Positions 26,150 through 37,510 of a stretch of DNA of 64,000 nt are shown here, one piece after another (the first letter of the stretch is position 1; each line of letters starts with the position of its first letter). The stretch is taken from NCBI RefSeq assembly GCF_001968835.1, contig NZ_MRDE01000081.1, positions 62,001 to 126,000 on the forward strand, given 5' to 3'. The notes beneath the pieces were generated by a model. That model saw only the letters and a list, made by a program, of their open reading frames with translations, was not told the origin of the DNA and did no database searches. Made by a program: the position numbers and the translations under genes. The DNA is from Tersicoccus phoenicis (lineage in GTDB: Bacteria; Actinomycetota; Actinomycetes; Actinomycetales; Micrococcaceae).

Positions 26150-26680
26150 TCACCCTGCGGGCGGGAACCAGAACGTGGAGTTCACCAGCTCGGCGATCAC
26201 TTCGGCGTCGTAGGCGCGGCGCAGGGATTCGCGGACGTTCGGCAACGCCATGGACCGGGCGATGCCCGCGAGCACCTCCAGGTGCAGGCCGAGGGAGCCC
26301 GCCGGCGTGCCGAGCAGCAGGATGATGTCCGCGGGCCCGTCCGCACCGCCGAAATCGACGCGCTGCCCGAACCGGGTGATCCCGACTGCCAGACTCGGCT
26401 GCGTCACCGCAGCACTCCGGGCGTGCGGCAGGCCGACACCGCCGGGCAGGCCCGTGGCCATCTGGTGTTCCCGCGCACCCACCGCCGCCGTGAACGCCGC
26501 CGCGTCCGTCACCCGCCCGGCCCGCACCAGCAGATCGGTCAACTGCCCGACGGCGTCGGCCCGGTCCTCGGCGGCGATGTCGAGCAGCACCAGGTCCGCC
26601 CGCGTCAGTCCCTCGTCGTAGAGGCGCAACGCGTCGACCTCGGCGGGCGTCGGGCGTGTGCCGTCTCTCGGCCCGCTCAC
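26150..26680 (-). CDS. Orphan PTS EIIA component, fructose/mannitol type
   Basis: 176 residues from a GTG preceded by GGAGGCGAC, a good ribosome binding site. The active-site histidine is in GGVGLPHARSAAV, with the EIIA-2 core LGTPAGSLGLHLEVLAGIARSM and FTAAVGAREHQMATGLPGGV. EIIA receives phosphate from HPr and passes it to EIIB, but no EIIB, EIIC, HPr or EI gene is nearby. It begins 31 bases after glpD and is probably co-transcribed, so it may be a regulatory EIIA or serve a PTS encoded elsewhere. Confidence 0.9.
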   Translation of the reverse strand: MSGPRDGTRPTPAEVDALRLYDEGLTRADLVLLDIAAEDRADAVGQLTDLLVRAGRVTDAAAFTAAVGAREHQMATGLPGGVGLPHARSAAVTQPSLAVGITRFGQRVDFGGADGPADIILLLGTPAGSLGLHLEVLAGIARSMALPNVRESLRRAYDAEVIAELVNSTFWFPPAG

Positions 26681-26711
26681 CGTCGCCTCCCGGTCGGCCG
26701 GGTGAGCACGC

Positions 26712-28451
26712 TCAGGTCGCCGAGACGATGTCCGCGACCCGGATGCGCTCGGCGTCCGCGGACGCGTCGTCCGGCTGTTCCTGGCTGATCCGCTCCGCCT
26801 TGACCCGGGCCAGATACACCTCGACCTCGTGGTCACGCTGTTCTGCGCTCCAGCCGAGCGGGCCCGCCATCAGGTCCGCGACCACCGGGGCGGCCGCATC
26901 GCCGCGGTCCCAGGTCTCGATGGAGATCCGGGTGCGGCGGGTGAGGACGTCCTCCACGTGCCGGGCCCCCTCGTGGGTGACCGCATACACGACCTCGGCG
27001 GCCAGGTAGTCGTCGGCGCCCGGCAGCGGTTCCCCCAGCGCCGGGTTCTCGGCGATCATCGCCAGCAGGTGCCGCACCATCGAGCCGTACCGCTGGAGCA
27101 GGTGTTCCACCCGGGCGACGTGCACACCGGACAGCTCCGCAGTGCGGCCGCGCCGGTTCCAGGCGGCCTGGTACCCGTCCGCGCCGAGCAGGGTGATCGT
27201 CTCGGTCACGCTCTCGGGCACCCGCTCGTCCAGTGACCGGGCCGCCTCGTCGACCGCGTCCTTGGCCATCACCCGGTAGGTGGTCCACTTGCCGCCGGCG
27301 ATGACGACGAGCCCGGGCACCGGGTGCGCCACCACGTGCTCGCGGGACAGCTTGGCGGTGGAGTCGCTCTCCCCGGCCAGCAGGGGCCGCAGCCCGGCGT
27401 ACACGCCCTCGACGTCCTCCCGGGTCAGCGGGCGGACCAGCACCCGGTTGACGTGTTCGAGGAGGTAGTCGATGTCGGCGCTGGTCGCGGCGGGGTGCGC
27501 CTTGTCCAGGTTCCAGTCGGTGTCGGTGGTGCCGATGATCCAGTGCCGGCCCCACGGGATGACGAACAGCACGGACTTCTCGGTGCGCAGGATCATGCCG
27601 ACGGTGGACTGGATGCGGTCCCGCGGCACCACCAGGTGGATGCCCTTGGAGGCGCGGACCTTCAGTTGGCCGCGATCGGTGATCAGCGCCTGGGTGTCGT
27701 CGGTCCAGACTCCGGTCGCGTTGATCACCTGCTTGGCACGGATGTCGAAGACGTCACCGGACTCGTGATCGCGCACCTTCGCGCCGACGACCCGCTCCCC
27801 CTCCCGGAGGAAGTCGACCACACTGACCCGGTTGACCACCTTCGCCCCGTAGTGGGCGGCGGTGCGGACGATGTTGGTGACCATCCGCGCGTCGTCGACC
27901 TGACCGTCGTAGTAGCGGATCGACCCCACCATCGCGTCCGGCTTCAGGCTGGGGGCGGCGCGAAGCGTGCCGCGCCTACTCAGGTGCTTGTGCAGGGGCA
28001 CGCCGCGACCGTGGGAGCCGGTGAAGCTCATGATGTCGTACAGGGCGATGCCGGCACCCACGTAGGGGCGTTCGACGAAACGCTTGTGCAGGGGGTAGAG
28101 GAAGGGGACGGGGCGCACCAGGTGCGGAGCGATCCGGGTCAGCAGCAGGCCGCGTTCCTTCAGCGCCTCGCTGACCAGCGCGAAGTCCAGCATCTCCAGG
28201 TAGCGCAGGCCGCCGTGGATCAGCTTGGACGAACGCGAGGACGTGCCGGAGGCCCAGTCCCGCGCCTCGACCAGCCCCACGTCCAGGCCCCGGGTGACGG
28301 CGTCCAGGGCGGCGCCGGCGCCGACCACACCACCCCCCACGACGAGGATGTCCAGTTCCTGTCTCGATTCGGTGGTGGCCCGCAGGCTGGCGATCGCGTT
28401 GCCGCGGTACTCGGGGCTCAGGTCCCCGGACAAGGGCGAGGTGGTGGCCAT
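26712..28451 (-). CDS. glpD: Glycerol-3-phosphate dehydrogenase, FAD-dependent, GlpD/GlpA type
   Basis: 579 residues. The FAD-binding motif DILVVGGGVVGAGAALDAV is at about 35, with ASGTSSRSSKLIHGGLRYLE, the substrate loop FVIPWGRHWIIGTTD and the actinobacterial C-terminal extension rich in charged helices. It oxidises sn-glycerol-3-phosphate to dihydroxyacetone phosphate at the membrane and passes electrons to menaquinone. The ATG is preceded by GGGAGGA. The orphan EIIA gene follows in the same direction. No glycerol facilitator or kinase gene is adjacent. Confidence 0.95.
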   Translation of the reverse strand: MATTSPLSGDLSPEYRGNAIASLRATTESRQELDILVVGGGVVGAGAALDAVTRGLDVGLVEARDWASGTSSRSSKLIHGGLRYLEMLDFALVSEALKERGLLLTRIAPHLVRPVPFLYPLHKRFVERPYVGAGIALYDIMSFTGSHGRGVPLHKHLSRRGTLRAAPSLKPDAMVGSIRYYDGQVDDARMVTNIVRTAAHYGAKVVNRVSVVDFLREGERVVGAKVRDHESGDVFDIRAKQVINATGVWTDDTQALITDRGQLKVRASKGIHLVVPRDRIQSTVGMILRTEKSVLFVIPWGRHWIIGTTDTDWNLDKAHPAATSADIDYLLEHVNRVLVRPLTREDVEGVYAGLRPLLAGESDSTAKLSREHVVAHPVPGLVVIAGGKWTTYRVMAKDAVDEAARSLDERVPESVTETITLLGADGYQAAWNRRGRTAELSGVHVARVEHLLQRYGSMVRHLLAMIAENPALGEPLPGADDYLAAEVVYAVTHEGARHVEDVLTRRTRISIETWDRGDAAAPVVADLMAGPLGWSAEQRDHEVEVYLARVKAERISQEQPDDASADAERIRVADIVSAT

Positions 28452-28543
28452 GGCAATCCTCCCGACGACGATGTGGCCCCCAGCCTAGCTGCCGAGGCGC
28501 CTGCACCGGGAGCGGCGCCGGGGGTCGAGCTCGACGTGAATCG

Positions 28544-29683
28544 TCAGCCCGCGGTCGGGGCGGGTGCGACGACCACCTCGCACCGCTGGAACTCCTTCAG
28601 ATCGGAGTAGCCGGTGGTGGCCATGGTGCGCCGCAGCGCCCCCATCAGGTTCGAGGAGCCGTCGGAGTGCCGGGCCGGTCCGTACAGGACTTCCCGCATC
28701 GGCCCCACCACGTCCAGGTGCACCCGCTCACCCCGGGGCAGCTCGGCGTGGTGCGCTTCGGGGCCCCAGTGCCAGCCGCCGCCCGGCGCCTCCTCGGCCC
28801 GGGCCAGGGTGCTGCCGAGCATCACGGCGTCGGCGCCCATCGCGATGGCCTTGACGATGTCGCCGCTGGTGCCCAGGCCGCCGTCGGCGATGACGTGCAC
28901 GTACCGGCCGCCGGACTCGTCGAGGTAGTCCTTCCGTGCGGCGGCCACGTCGGCGATGGCCGTGGCCATCGGCGCGTGGATGCCCAACGCTCGACGGGTC
29001 GTGGAACTGGCCCCACCGCCGAAGCCGACCAGCACCCCGGCGGCACCGGTGCGCATCAGGTGCAGGGCGGGCGTGTAACCGGCAGCGCCCCCGACGATCA
29101 CCGGCACGTCGAGTTCGTAGATGAACTGTTTGAGGTTCAGCGGTTCGGTGCCGCTCGAGACGTGCTCGGCGGAGACGGTGGTGCCGCGGATGACGAAGAT
29201 GTCCACACCGGCGTCGACGACGGTGCGGTAGAAGTCCTGGGTGCGCTGCGGGGTCAGGGAGCCAGCCACCGTGACCCCCGCCCGGCGGATCTCGGCCAGC
29301 CGGGAGGCGATCAGCTCGGCCCGGATGGGCGCTTCGTACAGGTCCTGCAGGCGGGCGATGGTCGCGGGGTCGGACCGGCCGCCGCGCAGCTCGGCGATCT
29401 CGGCCAGTACGGGCCGCGGGTCCTCGTACCGGGTCCACAGGCCCTCGAGGTTGAGCACGCCGAGGCCTCCGAGCCGGCCCAGCTCGATTGCCGTCGCCGG
29501 CGACATGACCGAGTCCATGGGTGCCCCGAGCACCGGGATGTCGAGGGTGTAGGCGTCGATCTGCCAAGTGAGCGAGACGTCCAGCGGGTCGCGGGTGCGG
29601 CGGGAGGGAACCACCGCCACGTCGTCGAGCGCGTACGCGCGCTGGCCGCGTTTGGACAGGCCGATCTCGATCTGGGAATGCAC
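28544..29683 (-). CDS. guaB3: GuaB3 family IMP dehydrogenase-related protein
   Basis: 379 residues, GTG start. The TIM-barrel core lacks CBS domains: YALDDVAVVPSRRTRDPLDVS, VLGAPMDSVMSPATAIELG, DIFVIRGTTVSAEHVSS, VIVGGAAGYTPALHLMRTG, IADGGLGTSGDIVKAIAMGADAVMLGS. The loop that carries the catalytic Cys in IMP dehydrogenase reads TGAAGVLVGFGGGASSTTRR, without the cysteine, as expected for GuaB3. Some family members have been reported as GMP reductase-like enzymes, so purine interconversion is likely but unproven here. It is downstream of guaB but separated from it by a 24-bp-stem hairpin. Confidence 0.9.
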   Translation of the reverse strand: MHSQIEIGLSKRGQRAYALDDVAVVPSRRTRDPLDVSLTWQIDAYTLDIPVLGAPMDSVMSPATAIELGRLGGLGVLNLEGLWTRYEDPRPVLAEIAELRGGRSDPATIARLQDLYEAPIRAELIASRLAEIRRAGVTVAGSLTPQRTQDFYRTVVDAGVDIFVIRGTTVSAEHVSSGTEPLNLKQFIYELDVPVIVGGAAGYTPALHLMRTGAAGVLVGFGGGASSTTRRALGIHAPMATAIADVAAARKDYLDESGGRYVHVIADGGLGTSGDIVKAIAMGADAVMLGSTLARAEEAPGGGWHWGPEAHHAELPRGERVHLDVVGPMREVLYGPARHSDGSSNLMGALRRTMATTGYSDLKEFQRCEVVVAPAPTAG

Positions 29684-29743
29684 CGGTCCACCCTATCGCA
29701 GCGGGTCAGCGGCCCGGCGGGCCGGATCTACGCCGCCCGGCCT

Positions 29744-29806
29744 CGTTGAATATTCGATTTCTGGGGTTTCGAGGGCCTCTCCACCCCAGAAATCGAATAT
29801 TCAACG
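29744..29806. repeat. Perfect 24-bp inverted repeat (AT-rich hairpin) between guaB and guaB3
   Basis: The left arm (29744-29767) starts CGTTGAATATTCGATTTC and ends TGGGGT; the right arm (29783-29806) is its exact reverse complement, with a 15-base loop. The arms are much richer in A and T than the surrounding genes. It sits 40 bases past the guaB stop and 60 bases before the guaB3 start in the transcription direction. It could end or attenuate guaB transcription, or be a dispersed palindromic element. There is no T-tract after it. Confidence 0.85.
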
Positions 29807-29845
29807 CGAGGGGTGGACATCGTGGACTCGCCCCGCCCGACGGAC

Positions 29846-31474
<1,629 letters not shown>

Positions 31475-31537
31475 TCAGCCCGGGCCGGCGTCGGTGAGCG
31501 AGGTCACCGTGGTTCGACCGTGCCGTCGCGACTACTC

Positions 31538-31566
31538 TTGACCCGACTGACGGGACAGCCTAGAGT
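31538..31566 (+). promoter_or_regulatory. Promoter of the arsR-SRPBCC operon
   Basis: The -35 TTGACC (31538-31543) and -10 TAGAGT (31561-31566) are separated by exactly 17 bases. The same two hexamers and spacing occur at groES. The operator begins 4 bases after the -10 element, covering the expected start of transcription. Confidence 0.75.
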
Positions 31567-31569
31567 CGC

Positions 31570-31593
31570 TTTATCAACTCATCGGTTGATAAA
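31570..31593. promoter_or_regulatory. ArsR-type operator (9-bp perfect inverted repeat)
   Basis: TTTATCAAC and GTTGATAAA are separated by 6 bases. The site lies between the -10 element and the arsR start (17 bases before it), the position expected for an autorepressor that blocks RNA polymerase. Confidence 0.75.
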
Positions 31594-31610
31594 CGAGAAG
31601 GCTGACCGAG

Positions 31611-32027
31611 ATGGCGAAACGCGAACCGGACATCGCCGAGGAGACGGACCTCGACCAGGCGCTTCTGGACGCTGCGTTCCTCGCCCTGGCCGACCCGGTG
31701 CGGCGGGCCATCGTCGCCCGCCTCAGCCGCGGCCCCGCCACCGTGAACGAGCTGGCCGAGCCGCATCCCATCACCAAGCAGGCCGTCTCCCGGCACATCG
31801 GCGTCCTCGAGCACGCTGGCCTGGTCAGCCGGACCCGCGACGCCCAACGCCGTCCGGTGCACCTGGAACCGGATCGCCTGGAACGCCTCACCGCGTGGAT
31901 CGACCGCTACCGGCTGGTCCACGAGGCGGGGTACCGAGCCCTCGACGAGATGCTCGGCGCCGACCCGTCGCCCGGGGACCAGTCCCGGACGGCCGACCTC
32001 GACCCGTCCACCCGAGAAGAGATGTGA
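31611..32027 (+). CDS. ArsR/SmtB family winged-helix regulator
   Basis: 138 residues. The winged helix is ALADPVRRAIVARLSRGPAT, VNELAEPHPITKQAVSRHIG and VLEHAGLVSRTRDAQRRPVH. There are no cysteine ligands, so it belongs to the metal-independent ArsR group usually paired with SRPBCC (AHSA1) proteins, as here. It is followed after 2 bases by such a gene. A 9-bp inverted repeat overlapping its own promoter points to autoregulation. The inducing signal is unknown. Confidence 0.92.
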   Translation: MAKREPDIAEETDLDQALLDAAFLALADPVRRAIVARLSRGPATVNELAEPHPITKQAVSRHIGVLEHAGLVSRTRDAQRRPVHLEPDRLERLTAWIDRYRLVHEAGYRALDEMLGADPSPGDQSRTADLDPSTREEM

Positions 32028-32029
32028 TC

Positions 32030-32599
32030 ATGAGCAACGCCCTGACCATCGAGGCCCCTGCGGGCCTGCCGTTCATCGACAGCACGCGGGAGTTCGACGC
32101 CCCCGTGGCCGCCGTCTTCCGCGCCCATGCCGACCCCGACCTGGTGAGCCGGTGGATGGGTCCGCGCGGCTACACCATGGAGGTGGGCACGTGGGACTTC
32201 CGCAGCGGCGGCGCCTGGAGCTTCGTGCACCGTGACCCCGCGGGTGCCCAGTTCCGCTTTCGCGGCACCTTCCACACCGTGCGGGAGAACGAGTTCGCCG
32301 TCCAGACCTTCGAGTTCGAGGGGGTGCCGGACATCGTCAGCATCGAGTCGATGACGTTTGAAGCGCTTCCGGCGAAGCCGGGAGAAAAGGGCACGGGAGG
32401 AAGGCCCCGCACCCGGCTGCGCGGCCACGCCGTCTACCCGAGCCTGGCGGCCCGGGACGGGATGCTCGCCTCCGGGATGGACACCGGCATGCGCGAGGGC
32501 TACGAGCGGCTCGACGAGGTGCTCGGTGAGCTGGCGACCGACCCAGCTGTCGACCAGAACGACGACCAGCCGGAGACCCGGGCGAGCGCCCTCCGCTGA
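32030..32599 (+). CDS. SRPBCC (AHSA1/START-like) domain protein
   Basis: 189 residues. Signature stretches are FIDSTREFDAPVAAVFRAHA, DPDLVSRWMGPRGYTMEV, TWDFRSGGAWSFVHRDPAG and GMREGYERLDEVLGELA, typical of the Aha1-like branch of the START/Bet v1 superfamily, which binds hydrophobic ligands in a deep cavity. It starts 2 bases after the arsR stop and is surely co-transcribed. The specific ligand is unknown. A Glu/Asp/Gln-rich tail follows the domain. A strong hairpin terminator lies 35 bases beyond the stop. Confidence 0.9.
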   Translation: MSNALTIEAPAGLPFIDSTREFDAPVAAVFRAHADPDLVSRWMGPRGYTMEVGTWDFRSGGAWSFVHRDPAGAQFRFRGTFHTVRENEFAVQTFEFEGVPDIVSIESMTFEALPAKPGEKGTGGRPRTRLRGHAVYPSLAARDGMLASGMDTGMREGYERLDEVLGELATDPAVDQNDDQPETRASALR

Positions 32600-32633
32600 G
32601 CGGCGTCTGGCCCTGACGCGACGAGCTCGCCTG

Positions 32634-32680
32634 ACACGACGAGGCCCCGCGGATCGGATGATCCGCGGGGCCCGTCGTGT
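32634..32680. terminator. Bidirectional hairpin terminator between the SRPBCC gene and groEL
   Basis: ACACGACG + A + GGCCCCGCGGATC pairs with GATCCGCGGGGCC + CGTCGTGT: 21 bp with one bulged A and a GGAT loop. The flanking genes converge, so one structure can stop transcription from both sides. Confidence 0.85.
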
Positions 32681-32696
32681 GGCCTCAGGCGTCAGC

Positions 32697-34674
<1,978 letters not shown>

Positions 34675-34797
34675 GCGGCACTCTCCTTCGCTAGTGGGCT
34701 GATACCTGCGCGCACCGTGAGGCGCGCGCCCTGATGGTCGCCCTCGGTCAGATGCCGGCCGTCGTCGCGGGTGCCGGCGGCACCGAGCCTGAGGGTC

Positions 34798-34822
34798 AGC
34801 ACTCTCGTGGTGAGAGTGCCAG
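34798..34822. promoter_or_regulatory. CIRCE element, proximal copy
   Basis: AGCACTC, 9 bases, GAGTGCC: the inverted repeat bound by the heat-shock repressor HrcA. It lies just downstream of the groES -10 element. Confidence 0.85.
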
Positions 34823-34827
34823 GTTCG

Positions 34828-34856
34828 ACTCTAGGCAGCAGCTGGCACTCGGTCAA
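34828..34856 (-). promoter_or_regulatory. groES promoter
   Basis: On the minus strand, -35 TTGACC (34851-34856) and -10 TAGAGT (34828-34833) are 17 bases apart. The -35 hexamer is inside the spacer of the distal CIRCE and the -10 lies between the two CIRCE copies, so HrcA bound at either site would block polymerase. Confidence 0.85.
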
Positions 34857-34868
34857 GGCGAGTGCCAA
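34842..34868. promoter_or_regulatory. CIRCE element, distal copy
   Basis: CTGGCACTC, 9 bases, GAGTGCCAA. It overlaps the -35 element of the groES promoter. Together with the proximal copy it indicates HrcA control of groES-groEL. Confidence 0.88.
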
Positions 34869-34911
34869 AAGGTGCCGCCCGCGCGTCGTCCTGCTCGCTA
34901 GGGTGGACGCC

Positions 34912-36153
34912 ATGGCCACCCCTGACGCCGGCCCGCCGTCGGCCATCGCCCCGCTGCTCACCCCGGCCGGCTGGGACCTGCTGCATCGGGTCGGTCCCTG
35001 GGACGAGAACCAGGTCCTGACGCTGAGCGAGTCGCTGCGCCGCGAGGGTCACCCGCCCGAACTGGTCGCCGCCGTGCTCAGCCAGACGCGGCTGCGGGCC
35101 CGGGCGGTGGGCAAGTTCGGTGAGTTCGCCCGCACCATGCTGTTCACGCCCGACGGGCTCGAACAGGCCACCCGGCTCTCGGTGGCGGCCCGGCACGCCC
35201 AGCGGTTCGTCACCGCGGACCTGCGCCGGGTGGCCGATCTCGGCTGCGGCATCGGCGCCGACGCCATGGCCCTGGCCGCCCTGGACCGCGAGGTCACCGC
35301 CGTCGAGCGCGACGAGACCACCGCGGCGGTGGCCACGGTGAACCTGATGCCATGGCCGAATGTCCGGGTGGTGCAGGCGGACGCCACGGCCGTGGACCTG
35401 TCCGCTGTCGACGGCGTCTGGCTGGACCCCGCCCGCCGCACCGGCGCGGCGGGCGGGGCACGGCGGCTGTTCGACCCCGAGTCCTTCTCCCCGCCGTTCT
35501 CGTTCGTCACCTCGCTGGCGGCGTCCGGTCTCCCGGTCGGGGTGAAGCTGGGCCCAGGGCTCGCCCACGAGGCGATCCCGGAGGACGCGGAGGCGCAGTG
35601 GATCAGCGTGGACGGGGGTGTCGCCGAGGTCGCCCTGTGGTTCGAGGTACTCCGCCGACCGGGCGTCCGCCGGTCCGCCGTCGTCGTCTCCGGTGGCGGT
35701 GCGCACCCCGGGTCGGCGGAACTGACCAGCCCCGATCCGTACCGGCCCGGGTCGTTCGACGGCGAGACGGGTCCCGTCAGCCGGTATCTGATCGAACCGG
35801 ACGGTGCCGTGATCCGGGCGGGTCTGGTGACCGACCTCGCCCGGCTGATCGGCGCGCATCAGGTGAACGAGCAGATCGCCTATCTGAGTGCCGACACACA
35901 CGAGCCGACCCCGTTCGCGCGGGCCTGGACGGTGCGGGAGGTGCTCCCCTTCCACCTCAAGACGCTGCGGGCCTGGGTGCGGGAGCACCAGGTGGGCACC
36001 CTGGAGATCAAGAAGCGCGGTATCGCGCAGACCCCGGAGCAGGTACGACGGGAGCTGGCACCCAAGGGACCCGGCCGGGCCACCCTGTTCCTGACCCGGC
36101 TCGGTGCCACGGAGAAGCGCGTCGCCATCGTCGCGGATCCGGTTCCGCACTGA
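34912..36153 (+). CDS. THUMP-like class I SAM-dependent methyltransferase
   Basis: 413 residues. The N-terminal helical part (LLTPAGWDLLHRVGPWDEN; LSQTRLRARAVGKFGEFAR) precedes a methyltransferase core with VADLGCGIGADAMALAALD (motif I), VTAVERDETTAAVA and VWLDPARRT (motif IV). The C-terminal THUMP-like domain includes FHLKTLRAWVREHQVGTLEIKKRG type sequence and RRELAPKGPGRATLFLTRLG. The set defines a conserved family presumed to act on RNA, but its substrate is unknown. It diverges from groES, so the CIRCE region may also affect it. The ATG at 34912 is preferred over a longer frame from 34771 that would run through the CIRCE sites. Confidence 0.85.
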   Translation: MATPDAGPPSAIAPLLTPAGWDLLHRVGPWDENQVLTLSESLRREGHPPELVAAVLSQTRLRARAVGKFGEFARTMLFTPDGLEQATRLSVAARHAQRFVTADLRRVADLGCGIGADAMALAALDREVTAVERDETTAAVATVNLMPWPNVRVVQADATAVDLSAVDGVWLDPARRTGAAGGARRLFDPESFSPPFSFVTSLAASGLPVGVKLGPGLAHEAIPEDAEAQWISVDGGVAEVALWFEVLRRPGVRRSAVVVSGGGAHPGSAELTSPDPYRPGSFDGETGPVSRYLIEPDGAVIRAGLVTDLARLIGAHQVNEQIAYLSADTHEPTPFARAWTVREVLPFHLKTLRAWVREHQVGTLEIKKRGIAQTPEQVRRELAPKGPGRATLFLTRLGATEKRVAIVADPVPH

Positions 36154-36271
36154 GGTCCCCCCGGTGTGGGACCCGCTGCGGCAGCGGTGCGGGCGACGGC
36201 GCTGTCCTAGACTCGACAGTGGCCGGTGACCATCGGTGCCGTTCCGTCCACCCCGTTCCTGGAGCAGCCCC

Positions 36272-37420
36272 ATGCGCATCGACTTCGCCCGGTCCGAGCA
36301 GTCCACCCTCGGGGTCGAGTGGGAGATCGGCCTGGTGGATGCGACGACGGGTGAGCTGGTCTCCCGCGCGGACGAGGTGCTCGACGCGGTGCACCGGGAG
36401 GATCCGCGGTGGGCCGCCGACGACGACCACCCGCACATCGCCCGCGAGCTGCTGCTGAACACCGTCGAGCTGGTGACGGGCGTGTGCCACACCGTGGCGG
36501 AGGCGACCGACGACCTGGCCCGCTCGCTGGCCACCGTGCGAGCGGTGACCGACCCCCGGGGTATCGAGCTCTTCTCGGCCGGCACGCACCCGTTCAGCCA
36601 TTCGGGCAGCCAGCCGGTGACGAACAAGGAGCGGTACGCCAAGTTGATGGACCGCACCCAGTGGTGGGGCCGACAGATGCTCATCTACGGCTTGCACGTG
36701 CACGTGGGGCTGGACCGCCGGGACAAGGCGCTGCCCGTGGTCGACGGCCTGGTCAACTATTTCCCGCACCTGCAGGCGCTCTCCGCGTCCTCCCCGTTCT
36801 GGGACGGTGAGGACACCGGTTACGCCTCGCAGCGTGCGCTGATCTTCCAGCAGTTGCCCGCGGCCGGCCTGCCGTACCACTTCGACGACTGGGCGCAGTA
36901 CGAGCGGTACGCCGGGGACATGTTCACCACCGGGGTGATCGACGTTCTCAACGAGATCCGCTGGGACGTGCGCCCCTCCCCCACGCTCGGCACCGTGGAG
37001 ATGCGCATCTGCGACGGGGTGTCCTCCCTGCGCGAGGTCGGCGCGATCGCCGCCCTCACCCAGTGCCTGGTGACGGAGTTCTCCGACCGGCTCGACGCGG
37101 GCGGGACCGTCCCGGTGATGCCGCCGTGGCACCGGTCGGAGAACAAGTGGCGGGCGGCCCGGTACGGGCTGGAGGCCATCATCATCCTCGGCGCCGACTC
37201 GCGGGAGCGGCTGGTCACGGACGAGCTGATGGACACCATCAACCGGCTCGAGCCGGTCGCGGCGCGACTGGGTTGTGCGAAGGAATTGAGCTGGGTCGAG
37301 GACATCATCCGCGACGGCGCCGGGTATCAGCGCCAGCGTCGGGCCGCGGGGGAGCACGACGGGGACCTGCGCGCCGTGGTGCTCGACGTCGTGCGGCAGC
37401 TGCGCGAACCGCTGACCTAG
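36272..37420 (+). CDS. Glutamate--cysteine ligase-like carboxylate-amine ligase (YbdK/GCS2 family)
   Basis: 382 residues. The family opening STLGVEWEIGLVDATTGEL holds the catalytic Glu residues; further motifs are FSAGTHPFSHSGSQ, YGLHVHVGLDRRDKALPVVD, LSASSPFWDGEDTGYASQRA and TVEMRICDGVSSLREV. It is annotated in actinobacteria as glutamate-cysteine ligase, but YbdK enzymes are weak in that reaction, and this organism seems to make mycothiol instead of glutathione. The ATG at 36272 follows GGAGCAG, a fair ribosome binding site. It follows the THUMP-like methyltransferase on the same strand. Confidence 0.88.
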   Translation: MRIDFARSEQSTLGVEWEIGLVDATTGELVSRADEVLDAVHREDPRWAADDDHPHIARELLLNTVELVTGVCHTVAEATDDLARSLATVRAVTDPRGIELFSAGTHPFSHSGSQPVTNKERYAKLMDRTQWWGRQMLIYGLHVHVGLDRRDKALPVVDGLVNYFPHLQALSASSPFWDGEDTGYASQRALIFQQLPAAGLPYHFDDWAQYERYAGDMFTTGVIDVLNEIRWDVRPSPTLGTVEMRICDGVSSLREVGAIAALTQCLVTEFSDRLDAGGTVPVMPPWHRSENKWRAARYGLEAIIILGADSRERLVTDELMDTINRLEPVAARLGCAKELSWVEDIIRDGAGYQRQRRAAGEHDGDLRAVVLDVVRQLREPLT

Positions 37421-37462
37421 TCGGTGCGCCGCGCGGCGCTGAACTGTCCCGGCCGCGCACCC

Positions 37463-37510
37463 GGGCCGGGCTCAGCCGTCGGGCCGGGCTGAGCCGTCGG
37501 GCCGGTCGGC
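37463..37510. repeat. 18-base tandem repeat at the 3' end of the GNAT gene
   Basis: GGGCCGGGCTCAGCCGTC is repeated at once with one mismatch, then a partial third copy. The stop codon of the GNAT gene falls in the outermost copy, so the last residues (RPDGSARPDG) come from the repeat. Confidence 0.7.
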
